A stretch of DNA of 64,000 nt. Origin: Paramarasmius palmivorus. Lineage: Eukaryota > Basidiomycota > Agaricomycetes > Agaricales > Marasmiaceae. Made by a program: the position numbers and the translations under genes. The stretch covers positions 124,001 to 188,000 of the forward strand of contig JAYKXP010000089.1 in assembly GCA_037176845.1 (NCBI GenBank), in the 5' to 3' direction. Of the stretch, positions 46,640 through 58,808 are shown in pieces; position 1 is the stretch's first letter, and each line of letters starts with the position of its first letter. The notes below the pieces were generated by a model. That model did no database searches and was not told the origin of the DNA. It saw only the letters and a list, made by a program, of their open reading frames with translations.

Positions 46640-48680
46640 CGGCTATTTCATTTCCTTGTCGGCACATCTTCTCGACGGTTATCCCTGGATCGTCTTCTCA
46701 GGAGAGCTTCTATTGGAGCTCCGCTCGCCGAGATAGGTCGAATTCGGACTCTGGTTTCACCTCTTTCCGGCTGCAAGTCATACAGCAGCAATTGCACTCA
46801 ATTGACCCCTTAATCTTCCAGGTTCCTTGTATAGCGTTGGTCGTCTACAGTATCGACTTCAATGTGAATGGTCAACGTTTCAACGTTCAAACCTTCAAGT
46901 CCCCCGACCAATCCAAGGCACTCAAAACATCTCACAAGCTCGAAGACACAAATGAAAACTTTGGGTTTCCGTGTACCCCATAATGCATAGACCATGGAAC
47001 CCAGAAGCATTCATGGGTTACTTGCCTCAAGACTTGACACCATCAGTCCCTCTTTCGCTTCGGAGATTCTAAGTTGCATGGGAATCTAAGAGTATACCGC
47101 AAGCCAGAAACTGGGATCCGGTGGAACTGATGACTGGGATAGCTGATGTACACCGGTCTCTCAGGCTTGACTGAGGACTATTCTATACCTTCTGGGATTG
47201 CCAGAGCATGAGCATCGTGCCATCGATTTGAAGTAGGATCAAAGGCTTACGCCCCAGCTTTTCAACGCAAACCCCTTCAAATTCTTTTCCGAAAGCTGTA
47301 AACCTACGAGACGGAGTCTCTCCAGTTTCGGTATCACACCGTACGCTTCCCAAAGCACCAAACCGTGGCGAAAGGATCATCGTGGCGCTGATAATTCACC
47401 CAGTTATTTTCGTCGAAAGGTATCATCACTGTCAGCACGCACAAAACCAGAGCTACGTTGAGAGATGTTTCGTTCGCGTGAGATCTTGGACGGGTGGATG
47501 GATGTCTCGTATCAACGTTGCGCGTTGAGATAACCCAAAAGGCGATCATCTCATGGAAATCTTCCATCGAACCCTGAACACTAATCGAGGCGAAAATATC
47601 ACAAAACCTGCTAGACAAACGTCATCGCAGGGAAAGTATATACGGACCTGAATGCTGAAGACCCTGAAAACCTTAGAGTAGCCCCGTTCATGGTCATGAA
47701 GCTCAGAACGACCTAGAGCGAAATGGTAAGCATGAGATCGAGAGAAAGAAGGGCGTCACTTATCGAATCCACGATCTCCACCGTGTACACTACCCACAAA
47801 CGTTGAACTGGAGGTTTTACAATTTCACGGACCTCAATCTAGCTGTTTTGACGTTCAACGCTACACCAGTATGATTGACGAAAGAAGAAAACGTATCTGT
47901 AGCGCGAATATGGCGTGTACGTGCTATACAAGGAACAGATCCTCAAGGCAGCTAGTCGCTCAGATCTCAGATCGCGACCCGAGTCCAAAGCTTCACCGAG
48001 ACTCGAGTACTTGTAAGAGTCTTGTAGTGAGGTTAATAAGAACAGCATTACATACCTCAGGCGCCATATACCGTGATGCACAACTCAGGAAGAACGTAAA
48101 ACTGGCGCAGAGAGCCTTGAAGAGCTGTTAGCGTTCAAGGGTTCTATAGTTAGGAGCATCAATACTTACTGTTCTGACACATTCATTGAAACCTAAAGGT
48201 CAGGACAACGTCAATAGCCAGGAAATTATTCGAACAATGTGAAGCCTTGCCTGATTCATAATAGCGTTTGGAATTTGGTATGATACTAACAGAACGAGTT
48301 TCTAGACGAGAAAGTTATGAAGGAGGATAGCGTACCGGCCAAACAGAGAGATGTTCTGGTTCGAGTTGATGGGTCCTGTTCCTGTGAGCGTTCATCTATG
48401 GACCAACATTTCGAAGGAGTGTCAATTTTGCCTCTGTTCATCTTCGAAAGCTCAGGATTGCCTAATGGATGCGAGTTCATAACGAATGATCAAAACAGAA
48501 TGTCTATTCGAATCATACAATCAGCGACGAAGACACGGCTAGCAAGACTGGACGGAATACGGATAGCAACGAGAACGAGTGGGTATATCATGAATGTGTA
48601 ATCAGATGAACAACACATGCAGTAGTACCTAGAACAGTTAAAGAGAACATCAGCTAACCAATTCACTCATCAATCAAAAC
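46640..48680. other. Unit-3-specific region without a supported gene
   Basis: Only short open frames. Minus-strand splice-like sites similar to those of the X/Z relics occur, but I find no counterpart in units 1 or 2 and no recognisable protein. Confidence 0.3.
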
Positions 48681-48689
48681 GAACATCGT

Positions 48690-50168
48690 CCCGAATTATT
48701 CCGATACGCACTCATCGGAAGATCCCTCGGGGCCATCAACGCAATAACACGAAACACAACATACGCCAGGGAACGCATGACTATCCAAGCTCAGATAACC
48801 ACGTAAAACCCCCCGCGCAGCGAAAATGCGCCGAAGTACATGTTCGGTATGGGATACAATGCACGGCGCTGAAGAGAGCTGCTAGCCTGTAGACGATGTG
48901 GAGAGGATCTTTGTGGAGTCTGAAGATATGAAGGATATGGGATCACCATGTAGCTGCGGTCTTCTTCGTCTTGGAGGAGAATCCAGCATGTTAGGAATGT
49001 GTGACACGGGATCAAAATCGGAAAGAGTAGAAGTCGGAAGACTAGTCTGTCAGGAGTTCGTTCGGAAAAGTTAGTCGCGTAGGTGTAGTCGATAACCGCA
49101 AGGACTCCATCGCGGCACATGCTCCAGATTGTCTCTTCGCTCTCGGTCACACATCTCCGTTTGGCGCCAATACACCCGAACAGGATAGCCTACAAGTGCC
49201 CAAGTTGACAAGGGCGAAACCAACGGTGATGGTTTCGATTTCTGTGACGGCTAGACCTTCTACGGCACGAGCGATGAACCAGGTGATCTGAATTACAGCG
49301 ATGGATTTGGAGACAAAGTCGGTGTGAATTCGGCTTCTGATCTCGTCTTCGGTGATGATGTATTTCTCAGCGATGAGGAATTTGAGAAGGCATGGTGCAT
49401 CCTATGGGGTATCGATGAGTAGAAGTCTTTGCTGTATCCCGTGTGAGAAGTGCTGGTGTATGAAAGCCATTGTGGACCGTACCGGAAGGACCGTCGTGTT
49501 CCTTGTTGTGTCGTTGGTATCTTGTATAGGAACATCAGATCAGCATGTCAATGACAACCAATTTCGACACGGACTTACCTGAACTGGGTGCGGCTGAGGA
49601 ATATGCGATTATGCCCTGGTTCCTTCTGCCCGTACTCGTGCTGATCCCCAATCTGACTTGTCCATGCTCAACTACTCTGTATATATCTCCTCTAGAAGCA
49701 TCCCATAAATACCCACAGAAGTCTCTATCATATAGCGTGAAACTTCCCATAATCACGAGGAAGCCGTGTGTCATTCCCTAGCCGTACTCTGTCAGAAGAG
49801 CATTAGCTAGGCACCGGGAATAAACTGAACACGCACTTTTAAACATTTCTCTGATCTCCTTCGCCTTCTCCCGCTGGCTCATTGGCCATAGTATCATGAA
49901 TTCCGGCGCAAATATTGCAATAACCATCATTCCAGCGTTCTGGAAAAAGAAAACCGCCGGATGCCTTCGGTTCTGCCATTTGCTCACTATTGGAAAGTTG
50001 GGGCAAATGACAGATGATAGAAACCGATAAGCTACACCGTGTCGCATAGATAGTGGTGCGACGGCCGTTCATGTCGATGTATTCGCCGGTATTGGGGTCG
50101 AAGGGTGTGGTTTCGTTGGAGGATACAGGGGAGGTGATAGACCTTGCGAGAGTCAAGAGGAGGAGCAT
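48690..50168 (-). pseudogene. Inverted, broken copy of the membrane-protein gene
   Basis: From the ATG at 50168-50166 the minus strand reads MLLLLTLARSITS...TPFDPNTGEYIDMN, the start of the M family. It then continues in shifted frames with FAPEFMILWPMSQREKAKEI, THGFLVIMGSFTLYDRDFCG (about 49770), SKSIAVIQITWFI with a short internal deletion, ARAVEGLAVTEIETITVGFA (about 49270), then a stop and further frameshifts, and finally SLAYVVFRV and APRDLPMSAYR near 48700. It lies opposite to the three intact genes. Several frameshifts and stops exclude a functional product. Confidence 0.75.
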
Positions 50169-50389
50169 TGTAGTTGGATGGGCAGGGAATAGAGGAAAGG
50201 ATAGTCGAAGGACATTAGTCCCTGAGTGTGCTGAGGAGATTGGTTGAACGTTTCGAGCTGTTGGATGCGAAAAGGAAGCGACGATGGACGAAGAAAAATT
50301 TTGTGCCATGTGGCATGGATGACAGGTGATGTCATTCAATTGACACTCGGCTCCGAGCTTCTCCGAGGATCCTGCGTGTCTTCTTATCC

Positions 50390-51640
50390 TCATCGACCTC
50401 GATCTGCCAACGCTCGGGATAAAATTCTTCCTCCTATTCCCTCGGTTCATCACATCGCCAACTCTTCCGCACCAGATCGAAGTTTGCAGCAATTATCCAA
50501 GCAGCGTGAAGAATTTGAGAAGACTCCGGCGATTCTTGGTGCGAGGCAAGTAGTTGGTCCACATCTTGCTCCCTGAATCATTCTAACTTCATTTCTCAGT
50601 TGAAATCTGTCTCCCAAATCTGCTAATTCCCTGTGCAGCCGGCATCGTTCCTCCAACACGCTCCCCTCGACGCAACTACTGCCACGGATGTGTCCGTGAC
50701 CATCAGAAGACTTCTATGCTAATGCCATCCCCTTTCCTGTCTAATCAACGCTCTCCAGCCGACAAGAAGCGTCCCAAAACCACACTCCCACACTCTTACT
50801 CCCTTTCACAGTTGACCTTGATATGCTATCGTTCGGAGTGAAGAGCCTCCTCCCATCCTCTTGGTCCATCCCATCCCCGCATCACCGACTTCAACGCCCC
50901 AGGATCGAGGTTTGCCGCTATCCACTGTCCGAACACGAAGATTGGTCAAAAGGCAGGAATGCGGTGATGTGAAGAGTATTGAGAAGAGTCGTAGTCGGCG
51001 GGTATGGGTGCGAGGCAAGTTATCGATCCATGTTTTCGATACAAAAACAATCCTAACGTCGTTCTTCAGTCCAATTATTGCCCTTATATCCTTATATCCG
51101 CAACTCCCTGCGTAGCCCACATCCGTCTCTAATTCGCTCGTCTCAACGGAACAACTATTCTTACGCGTGCCGCCGATGTGTTCGATTCCAGCAGGAGGTC
51201 ATATGTGTTGTTCCCCTCTCCACTTTCCGCTCTTTTCCCGACAGGAAACGTGCCAACATCAAACACTCACTACCAGCCGTTCATTCACAACTGCCTTATC
51301 CTTTTAATCTCTGATATGGTATCGTCCGGAGTGAAGAGCATGCTTTCATCCTCTCGGCTCATTACGTCCAACATCGCCGAGTTGAAAGATCCAATTTTGC
51401 AGCTATGGAGCATTCGGACAGGAAGACTAGTGGTAGTAGAGGTACGGATGTTCTCTAGTGTCGATCATATCCTGCATGTTGGTGCAAGGTGAGTATTTGG
51501 TCCACACTTTTGATACAAGAATAATTTTCAAGTCGATTTCGGTAGAATCCTTGCTCGTGTATCCGAATGAAGACCTTCCAGGAGCTATACCAGCATGAAG
51601 GTCATCACATTCCGGTAAAGCTCCATAACGACACCGTTCA
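50390..51640 (+). repeat. Three degenerate tandem repeats of about 470 bp
   Basis: The landmark TGCGAGGCAAGT (or TGCAAGGTGAGT) followed by TGGTCCAC/ATCCATG and TTTGATAC/TTTCGATAC recurs at about 50540, 51012 and 51485, with related sequence around each, including a CCTCTY GGTYCATC-like start about 110-150 bp before. All copies are non-coding or broken. Origin unknown. Confidence 0.4.
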
Positions 51641-51649
51641 GACATCACA

Positions 51650-52990
51650 GTCCCGACATATCACGAATACCCCAACGCACCGCTAACCTGGATCACGCTG
51701 TTCGCAGTGCATACGACCCCACATGTGTCACATAGCGTCAAGTCAAGAGTTCAGTTGCACAAACCAGCTTCTCCTGTCGTTCCCAAGCCTGGAGTTCGTC
51801 TACTAACGTTGACCTGAATCTCAAGTACCGAAGAAACTCGACGATTCGCATTCACACCGTCGCATTCAATCTGCATTCACCCCTTAGATCCAGCAATTTC
51901 TTCCTCCTCTCGCTCCTCTTGTCCCGGAGATAGCCTCCAAATCGAGGTGGTACCGTATCCTTCTGGTATTCCCAGCTGTAATTATCAGCGCGGCGCAGAT
52001 TTTGTGGCTTGTTCGCTTCTGATCCTCTATTTGCTTCTTTTGCAGACATCTTTGACTTTGAACGCGTTCAAACTCATCATAGCGACTTAGGGTCATACAT
52101 ATCAGCACGGTGGAGGTGGTAGGCGTTTGGTTAGGATTAATGCCTGGGGTAGTTGTTCTTCGTACGTGTCTCTTCTATTTTATTATCCTACCTCTATCTG
52201 TTCTTTCTGTTGATTACTTTGTTTTGGGGCTTTGACAGTCAAAGACTGTCTGTCTTTCCAATCCTACGCGACGCATCACAATGCATCTTCCATTTGCCCC
52301 ATGCAGGTTGTACTGTGGTACCAAACTATCGTCCACTTTGATTGCCACCACTTACTCCGCTGTTCCTCTTTGTTATCCGTCGCTACCTCTCTATTTGGTA
52401 CACGACTTGCAGTTCCTATGCTTTATATCACCCCCACATCCGATATCTTCACCTTTTCGATCCGAGCTAACATTACAATATCAGTGTGACCATTATCGTT
52501 TATCTAGATTACAAATTGTGAAACACAAAGAACGTTAGAAGAACATGTTTGTGTATCTCAATGAATCCTTCGCGAATAACTAACAGTAATGCGTGTAATC
52601 GTTCGGATTCTCATGGTTCCAAGACGTACGGTTGCATCGCTTTGTATCAAAGCGATTCCGAGCTTGGCGAAGTGTGACAATGTCCAGGCATACACAGATA
52701 TCCCTTCACGTTGACGTTCTGAACCTGGATCTACGAGGCTGGCGTTGTACTGATATGCGCCAGTCTTGAAGATCTCAACCCGAAATAGCGGAAGAGTTGG
52801 GTGAGCCTCGTGTTACGCTTTCTCTCATTCCCTTGTTCGCCGCCACGTTATGTTTATCGCGCGCCACCTCTTTGGTGGCTCGGTTCTCCGCTTCCTCACT
52901 TGATAATACATCCATATCTGTTGTAACCCCACTTTTGTCCCCTTTTCCTGATACTACTGCATATTCGGTTTTCTAAGAGCTGAATCGACC
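51650..52990. other. Unit-3-specific region without a supported gene
   Basis: Some open stretches of up to about 85 codons but no recognisable protein; I see nothing else. Confidence 0.3.
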
Positions 52991-52999
52991 AATATTGTG

Positions 53000-55900
53000 A
53001 AGACAGAACATGTTTGTGGGGCTCGTAAGTATGTGGAACTCACTATCCCACGTTGAACAAATCTATAACACTCTAATTAACATGAATAAAGAATGCATCT
53101 GTCAGAACTAGAGGAACACGAACCTTAGAAACGTTCACCAAATCCGAGGAATACGCAAGTGTGCTCGCGACATATACTAGCAAGGATATCGGTTTAGTGC
53201 ACAAGCGAACAGTATGGAAACGTACTTTAGAAGATGAGAACATTGCCCACGAAGGGCCCATGTCGCGGATCCAGAACGATGCGATAGCTATGGTTCAGAA
53301 CGAGAATGGTTATCGAGTTGAGCACGAGACGTCATACAGGTAGCTTTGATTCTACAGAACGTATTTATCGGATGATGCAGAGGATTCCAGGTTGACGCAT
53401 TGCTGGGTCATCTTGTTGGGAGAGCACGACAACGGGATACCCTAGAAGCTCAGCGTCGGCAAAACACCCATACAGATGCTCACCTTGGTTATGCCAAAGT
53501 ATCCAGAGAGATGCTCAGCCTTTTCGTCCCGGGGAGATATCCCAGAGAGGTGTTGTGTTCAATTCCTTTGAAGCCTAGATGCTGAGTCGCATTAGCTGTA
53601 GACAGAAGGGAAGAATTTGGATAGAAACAAACTAAATGTCGAAGAGCAAACCGAGCATGGAAGATAGTAGAAGGATAACTAAGCAAGGTAACAGCAGAGA
53701 AGGACGGGCAAGTAGAAACCTAGACGTATTCCGCTAGAGCCCAATTAACCATTCGATGATCCATTTCTGGATTGGGATCGTGGTCTTGATGATGAAGACT
53801 AGGTTATCGCATGAGAACTGCGAGCTGCATTGAGCACTCGTTCGGGAGCATAACGGATGCTGTTAACTCCTAGCTAGAGAATATCTGCCAGAGATGCTTA
53901 CAGTCAGCGCAACGATGTTCACCAGCAATAAAGAAGCGCTACAACGCACCGGTTACTTTACTAGTAACCGTGAGGTTATGATCCTCCCAATAACCTTGCC
54001 TTTTAATCCTCGACCTTCGGGTGGGAGATGTGTAGAGATTGAAGGGTACTATAGTTTTGAGCTCTACAGAGGTAGTATAACAAGCCACGGAAGGATGAGC
54101 GTACCATTGGATATGGCCATTCATTTCACCCTTCATTTGAGGAATGGGAAGGAAAGAAAAGACGAAAGAGTGATGCTCGTCGTCGTGGTTCGGGATCGTG
54201 GTTTCCCGCGACGATGATGCTTCCTTCCAGTCCATCACGACCGGCTCGGTTTTGCTATCGCTTATCCTTCATCTCAGCAGAAAGGTCTACTCGAAACGAA
54301 CGGCAAAAGGATTTCAGTGATCAGGTTACCGAATGATACAATGCCAACTTTTTCACGGACGAGTTCTCCTCTTCCATAACGATCAACAAGCGCTTCAGGG
54401 ACTATTCCTGCTCAGATCTCCTCTTAAAACCCTCGCTAGTCACATTGATCTGCTATGTTTAGCTTCTTGGGCGTGCCGCTTGCTCAATCCCAACAATCTC
54501 CGCCGCAATGTTCTTCTATACCACCTGTCGAAGTAGACGCCGGGCATGTACAACACAAGGCAGAAGGCCTCAGGTTTCTATCTTTGAAAGCTCAACGCCC
54601 CGGGTGTGTTCAGTATACTTTAGGTATATGCTCATCCTTTTACTCAATATCCTTTGTAATTCTAGAAATTGTCTTCATTTTGACATGAGAGCAAACGGTC
54701 AGCTATTCGTTGGAAGGTGCTAACACGATGATTAGGTACCAAGAGGTCATCAGGGCATTCACTCACAGACGAAAGAAGCTCGTCGATATCTGGCATACAT
54801 TTCTCTCAGGATGTGCGAGCTTCCAGAAGAATTTCCCATTCAAATAGACTTGCCGAGGGTGACTTGTATTCCGAGAAGTCAGTGTACTTCACCCTAAACG
54901 TGTCATTCGATAGCGTGAACCTCAAACAGACACGGAATGAGTTTGCGCGGGCGGAAGTCGCGGACGGCATTCTCCAAACAGAGAAGATGCAGAACAATGG
55001 GGGGTTGACGTTGACGCAGAGCCTATATTCATAGCGACAAATACCTACACGATCTTCTACTTTGTACTCGAACTCCCTTTACATGATCGTGAAGACTGGG
55101 ATCGGCGAGGCACGACAACTGGTGAGCACAGCAATTGGAAAAGTAAGAAAAATATCACATACTTTACCGTCAGCCACGGCCAATTCTCATACTGCAACCA
55201 TTGAATAACGTACGAGAGCCTGATTAGAGCTGGTGAGACGTGGATCCAAGAAAGCCATTAAGTAATATCTCAAAGTCCGATCCTTGAACACCTCGGAATA
55301 ACCGCAAAGAAGCGGCATTAGTGCATAAACGACCATATAATGGTATCTTTAACAGCATACTTGAGCGCTCGCAATCCTTCAGTTTATATGCGTCCCAGAC
55401 CGACCTGGCAGATACCCTCAAGGCGGCCATATTACGGATCTAGAATAGCTCATTGAAAAAAAAAAAACCAGCACGATCCCAGCGGTGGCGACAATCAATC
55501 CTGCCAACGCCGAATCATGATAGGCGCTAGGCGCCCTGACATCAGCCGTTTTCACGGCGATTTCGGGGTCGTGAATTCTATTCGGAAAGTATGAGGGAAA
55601 GGCATCCTATTAAATCGATATCTCCGTTATATATACAGGTTCAGATGCTTACCTTGATCATACAGACGCTTCTTTCGCATCCCAACTGCCTAGCGTAGGT
55701 TGAAGCCCATGTAATCGATTCGGCGTTTGAGGACTAAGCGCGAAGTAGAGTTAGCTCGAGGAACTTGAAGGGTGTAAAAGTAAGAAAATGGAAACAAGAA
55801 ACGGGGAGACACTAGAGCGATAGCCCGAAGGGAAACTGCTCTCATAGAAGGCGGTTTGGGACTACTAGAAATACATCTGAGATGATCGATAAACCATGAA

Positions 55901-56340
55901 CCGAGCATCTCAAAATAACCTTGAAAGCGCCTAACCCTTGCACGGGAAGGTCTTCTAAAGGCACCGGCGCATCATCCCCGCTCTGGCGTGGAGCGTATGC
56001 CATGTACCGGAGGTTGGGAAAGCCCACTGGCATGTGTCATGGGAACTGCAGGACGTGATCCATTAGTTCTTTGACATCTAACACGGAATGTAAAGATAAC
56101 AGGTTTGGAATATGGAGGTATTGCGGTGACGGGAGATGTAGGGCAGAAGAAGGAACTTACGAAGCACGAGTCAGCGGGTCTGTTGCCCCAATCCTGAGAA
56201 CGCCAACATGAGGCATCTGCCAGAAGAGCCGATGATGACGACTTGGGTTCATTATCCGCGGAAGGGTGTATATGAAAGGGATGTAAGGATAAGATTGTGT
56301 GAGGCATGAACTAAGAAATGTACGAGCCTGCTATATGGCA
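53000..56340 (-). pseudogene. Decayed W/Z relics (unit 3)
   Basis: From 54.64 to 56.3 kb the sequence follows 10.15-11.5 kb of unit 1 (for example ACCAGCACGA...CCAACGGTGGCG). Around 54105-54136 a W-type first exon (MKGEMNGHIQ plus two bases, 32 nt, donor GTACGC) is visible. Frames are broken. A 12-A run at about 55456 is new in this copy. Confidence 0.4.
54172..54240 (-). promoter_or_regulatory. Conserved ~80 bp box (copy 7, W type)
   Basis: Core GTGGTTTCCCGCGACGATG; an internal deletion relative to the other copies. It starts 36 bases upstream of the minus-strand ATG at 54136. Confidence 0.4.
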
Positions 56341-58275
56341 TGCTTAAGTTGTCGTTACAACCCTAATAACACTCTGCAGACGGGGGAGGAGTTGGCAGGG
56401 ATCTTGGAAAGGAACTATCCATATAGGAACTTCAACTCCAGCGTTTAAGGATTGGCGGTGCTCCGAAAGGCTGCTGTAGTTGTTCAATCTAAAGGCGTCC
56501 TTTGTTGGTATAGGCATCAGAACGAACAGTTACGGGCCGAAAACGCACATTGAACTCACGCAGTCTGATTCATGTCCGGTTCATGAGATCTAAGGGATAT
56601 GTATGCGTGAGTAAGGGTGTACGAGGCATATGATGGCGACGTACCTCTCATCAGAACAGAAACGAGAGGCGGAGGTTTCGCTTTTGTACTGGGAGCGTTG
56701 GTAGTGACCTATAGTGGGTACTAGGTCAGCGTCTGCATAAGAAGAAAAAGCTTAATAGAAGGAACGAAAACGGCATCGGCTTACCTTCAACGCGAGGGTA
56801 TGGATTGGTTATCAACGAAAGTGTAGCGAAGGAGCCAGCGGATAAGCACCGGCAGAATGCCTCATCATCTCCGGTTAACAGGGTATCGAAGGTAAAATGA
56901 ATGAATGCTGATTAGAGAGAATTGTGTTAGCAGCGTATAGCATGCACGCGGAAACATACTTACACAGTTGGAACTGTTAATTGTATCGCCAGCTTCATAG
57001 TGTAGCTTCGAGTCGAAAGGTGCGCGTATAAGCTTGGCACGATACCAACGCGACTGTTTTTTCGAATGTAGTAGCTTCTGTATCGATGTCGTGGTCTTCA
57101 GGTGCGTATCGAGTCATCCTGACTCTGAGTGATCTTATCAGTATATATTGGTCTAGAAATGGTTCGGATACGCGCCTTGCCTGCAGAACAAATACTCCGT
57201 CGTGGAAACTAGCGATAGCCGATTTTTTTGAGTACCTGGAACCCATATGTGTGTTAGCGTTAGCTTGAATCAGAAGACGAGGCAAGAAAATAACGAACGG
57301 GATTTGAAAGAGCCTGCACCGTGCACGTTACTCGGTAGTGAATGATAATAATAAGGCATAAAGACCCAAGAAACACGAAAGATGTGGCAAGGGGATAAGT
57401 TACAGCAAACACTCCGAGCTAGGTTCAGGGAAGTTGCCTGGGAGCGTCTTCTGGGACGGGCACCGTGCCTCGATGACAGGTAGTGGAACTGAGAGACGGG
57501 AAGAGTGTTTCACGCGTGATGTAGACGTCCTACAGAAGAAGAATGGGTTAGCCTTGATCATTTCAATCTTTAGAGAAAGGACACGAAAGGAGGCATCGAA
57601 AGGGACAGAGATAGGAAAGGGTAACAAAGGAAGAGCCACGTACAGAGTACAGGTATCGACTATTCAACGCGGCCCCGTGCATCATCACCAGAGGTATGCC
57701 TATGCCTCAGCTCTGACGTTCCGACCTCGCTTGTCTTTTCCCAAATACAAGGTCTCTGCTATGTGAGTTTCCATCGGGCGTGTAACCATCTGGGGAGTAT
57801 CTATAAGAAGAGTGTGAGTACAGTGGAAGAAGGGGAAGGGCATGAGCACATACAGCACAGTAGCAGCGTAATGCATATCCGCGACACACAAAGGAATAGG
57901 CGTCGGATCGAGGGCGCGTCAGAGGAGCCGGTCGGTCTATAAGCTTGGATGTCCTTGCAAGGACTTGGCGTCTGTCAAGCTTGTGGGAGGAGGAGGTGCC
58001 GGATAGAGGAAGGGTTGTGAGTATCCTACAGGCTAAAGATGATGCAGACTGCTGCCTGCATTGTCGCGTTCTATGGCGTAGGAAGGAGCAAAGAGAGTGG
58101 GATGCTCGTGTCAGAGTAGATTCAAGTATGGGACAAGTCGTATAGTAGGAGGCGGCGAGGGGGTATTGACATGGTTTTGGGGGGGGCTGAAGTCGGCGGT
58201 GCGATTAGCTGGGTGATCTGTAGTCGTACAGTCGGTGGAGAACCCGGAACTGCGCAGAAAGAAGGAAAGGAAAGA
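56341..58275 (-). pseudogene. Decayed multi-exon gene, X family (unit 3, copy X7)
   Basis: The upstream end (about 58140-58260) and pieces such as GACGTACCTCTCATC (about 56640) align with X4 and X6. The 5' coding piece is strongly altered. No open product. Confidence 0.4.
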
Positions 58276-58279
58276 GCAA

Positions 58280-58325
58280 AAGGAAGCGAAGACGAAAAAA
58301 TCCGCTGACGTCACCGTGCCTGGCC
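58280..58325 (-). promoter_or_regulatory. Candidate promoter of X7 with CRE-like palindrome
   Basis: Minus strand GGTGACGTCAGCGGA then TTTTTTCG; perfect TGACGTCA. It lies about 500 bases upstream of the plus-strand gene at 58809, so it could serve both directions here (inference). Confidence 0.4.
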
Positions 58326-58808
58326 TCGGGTACATGTAGGCGCCAAGACACGTTTTGGAACAGTCCTTTGAGATAAGGAAACACCAGAGTCTACCTGCGT
58401 CTCGGTGTGATTCTCCAAGCCAGCAGGACGATCCGCAGGATCAATACAACCCAAGATACTATATGGTAACTGTGCAAGAGAGAAAGAAGAAAAGCACGGT
58501 TCGGCCGGCAAATAGATCTCCGAAAAGACCGAATGATCACAGGTTCACCCACATTTCTCACGACCGCGTTCTTCTCTTCCATGATCACATTTTGGCGCTC
58601 ACTTCGCCTCATTTCCATGCTTCTCGCTATTCTTAGCTTCTCCAACATGCCTCTGCCTCACTCCTTGAAATCTGCTACACCGCAGTGACTGTCCACTGTT
58701 CCAACTGTCAGAAAAGACGCCGGCATGTACAACACACAGACAACACGCTCAACGCATGTCCTTCATGCATAAAGGACGCAGAATCCTGGCTCCCTTCCTC
58801 ACCCTTCC

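Noticed and set aside
3010..54250. A conserved small plus-strand protein (MLVVVV...IVSHDDNASF) in the repeated box
   Set aside because: The frame is open in five copies but destroyed by deletions in the copies at 41.4 and 54.2 kb, and the ends differ completely. The box is better explained as the 5' flank of minus-strand starts.
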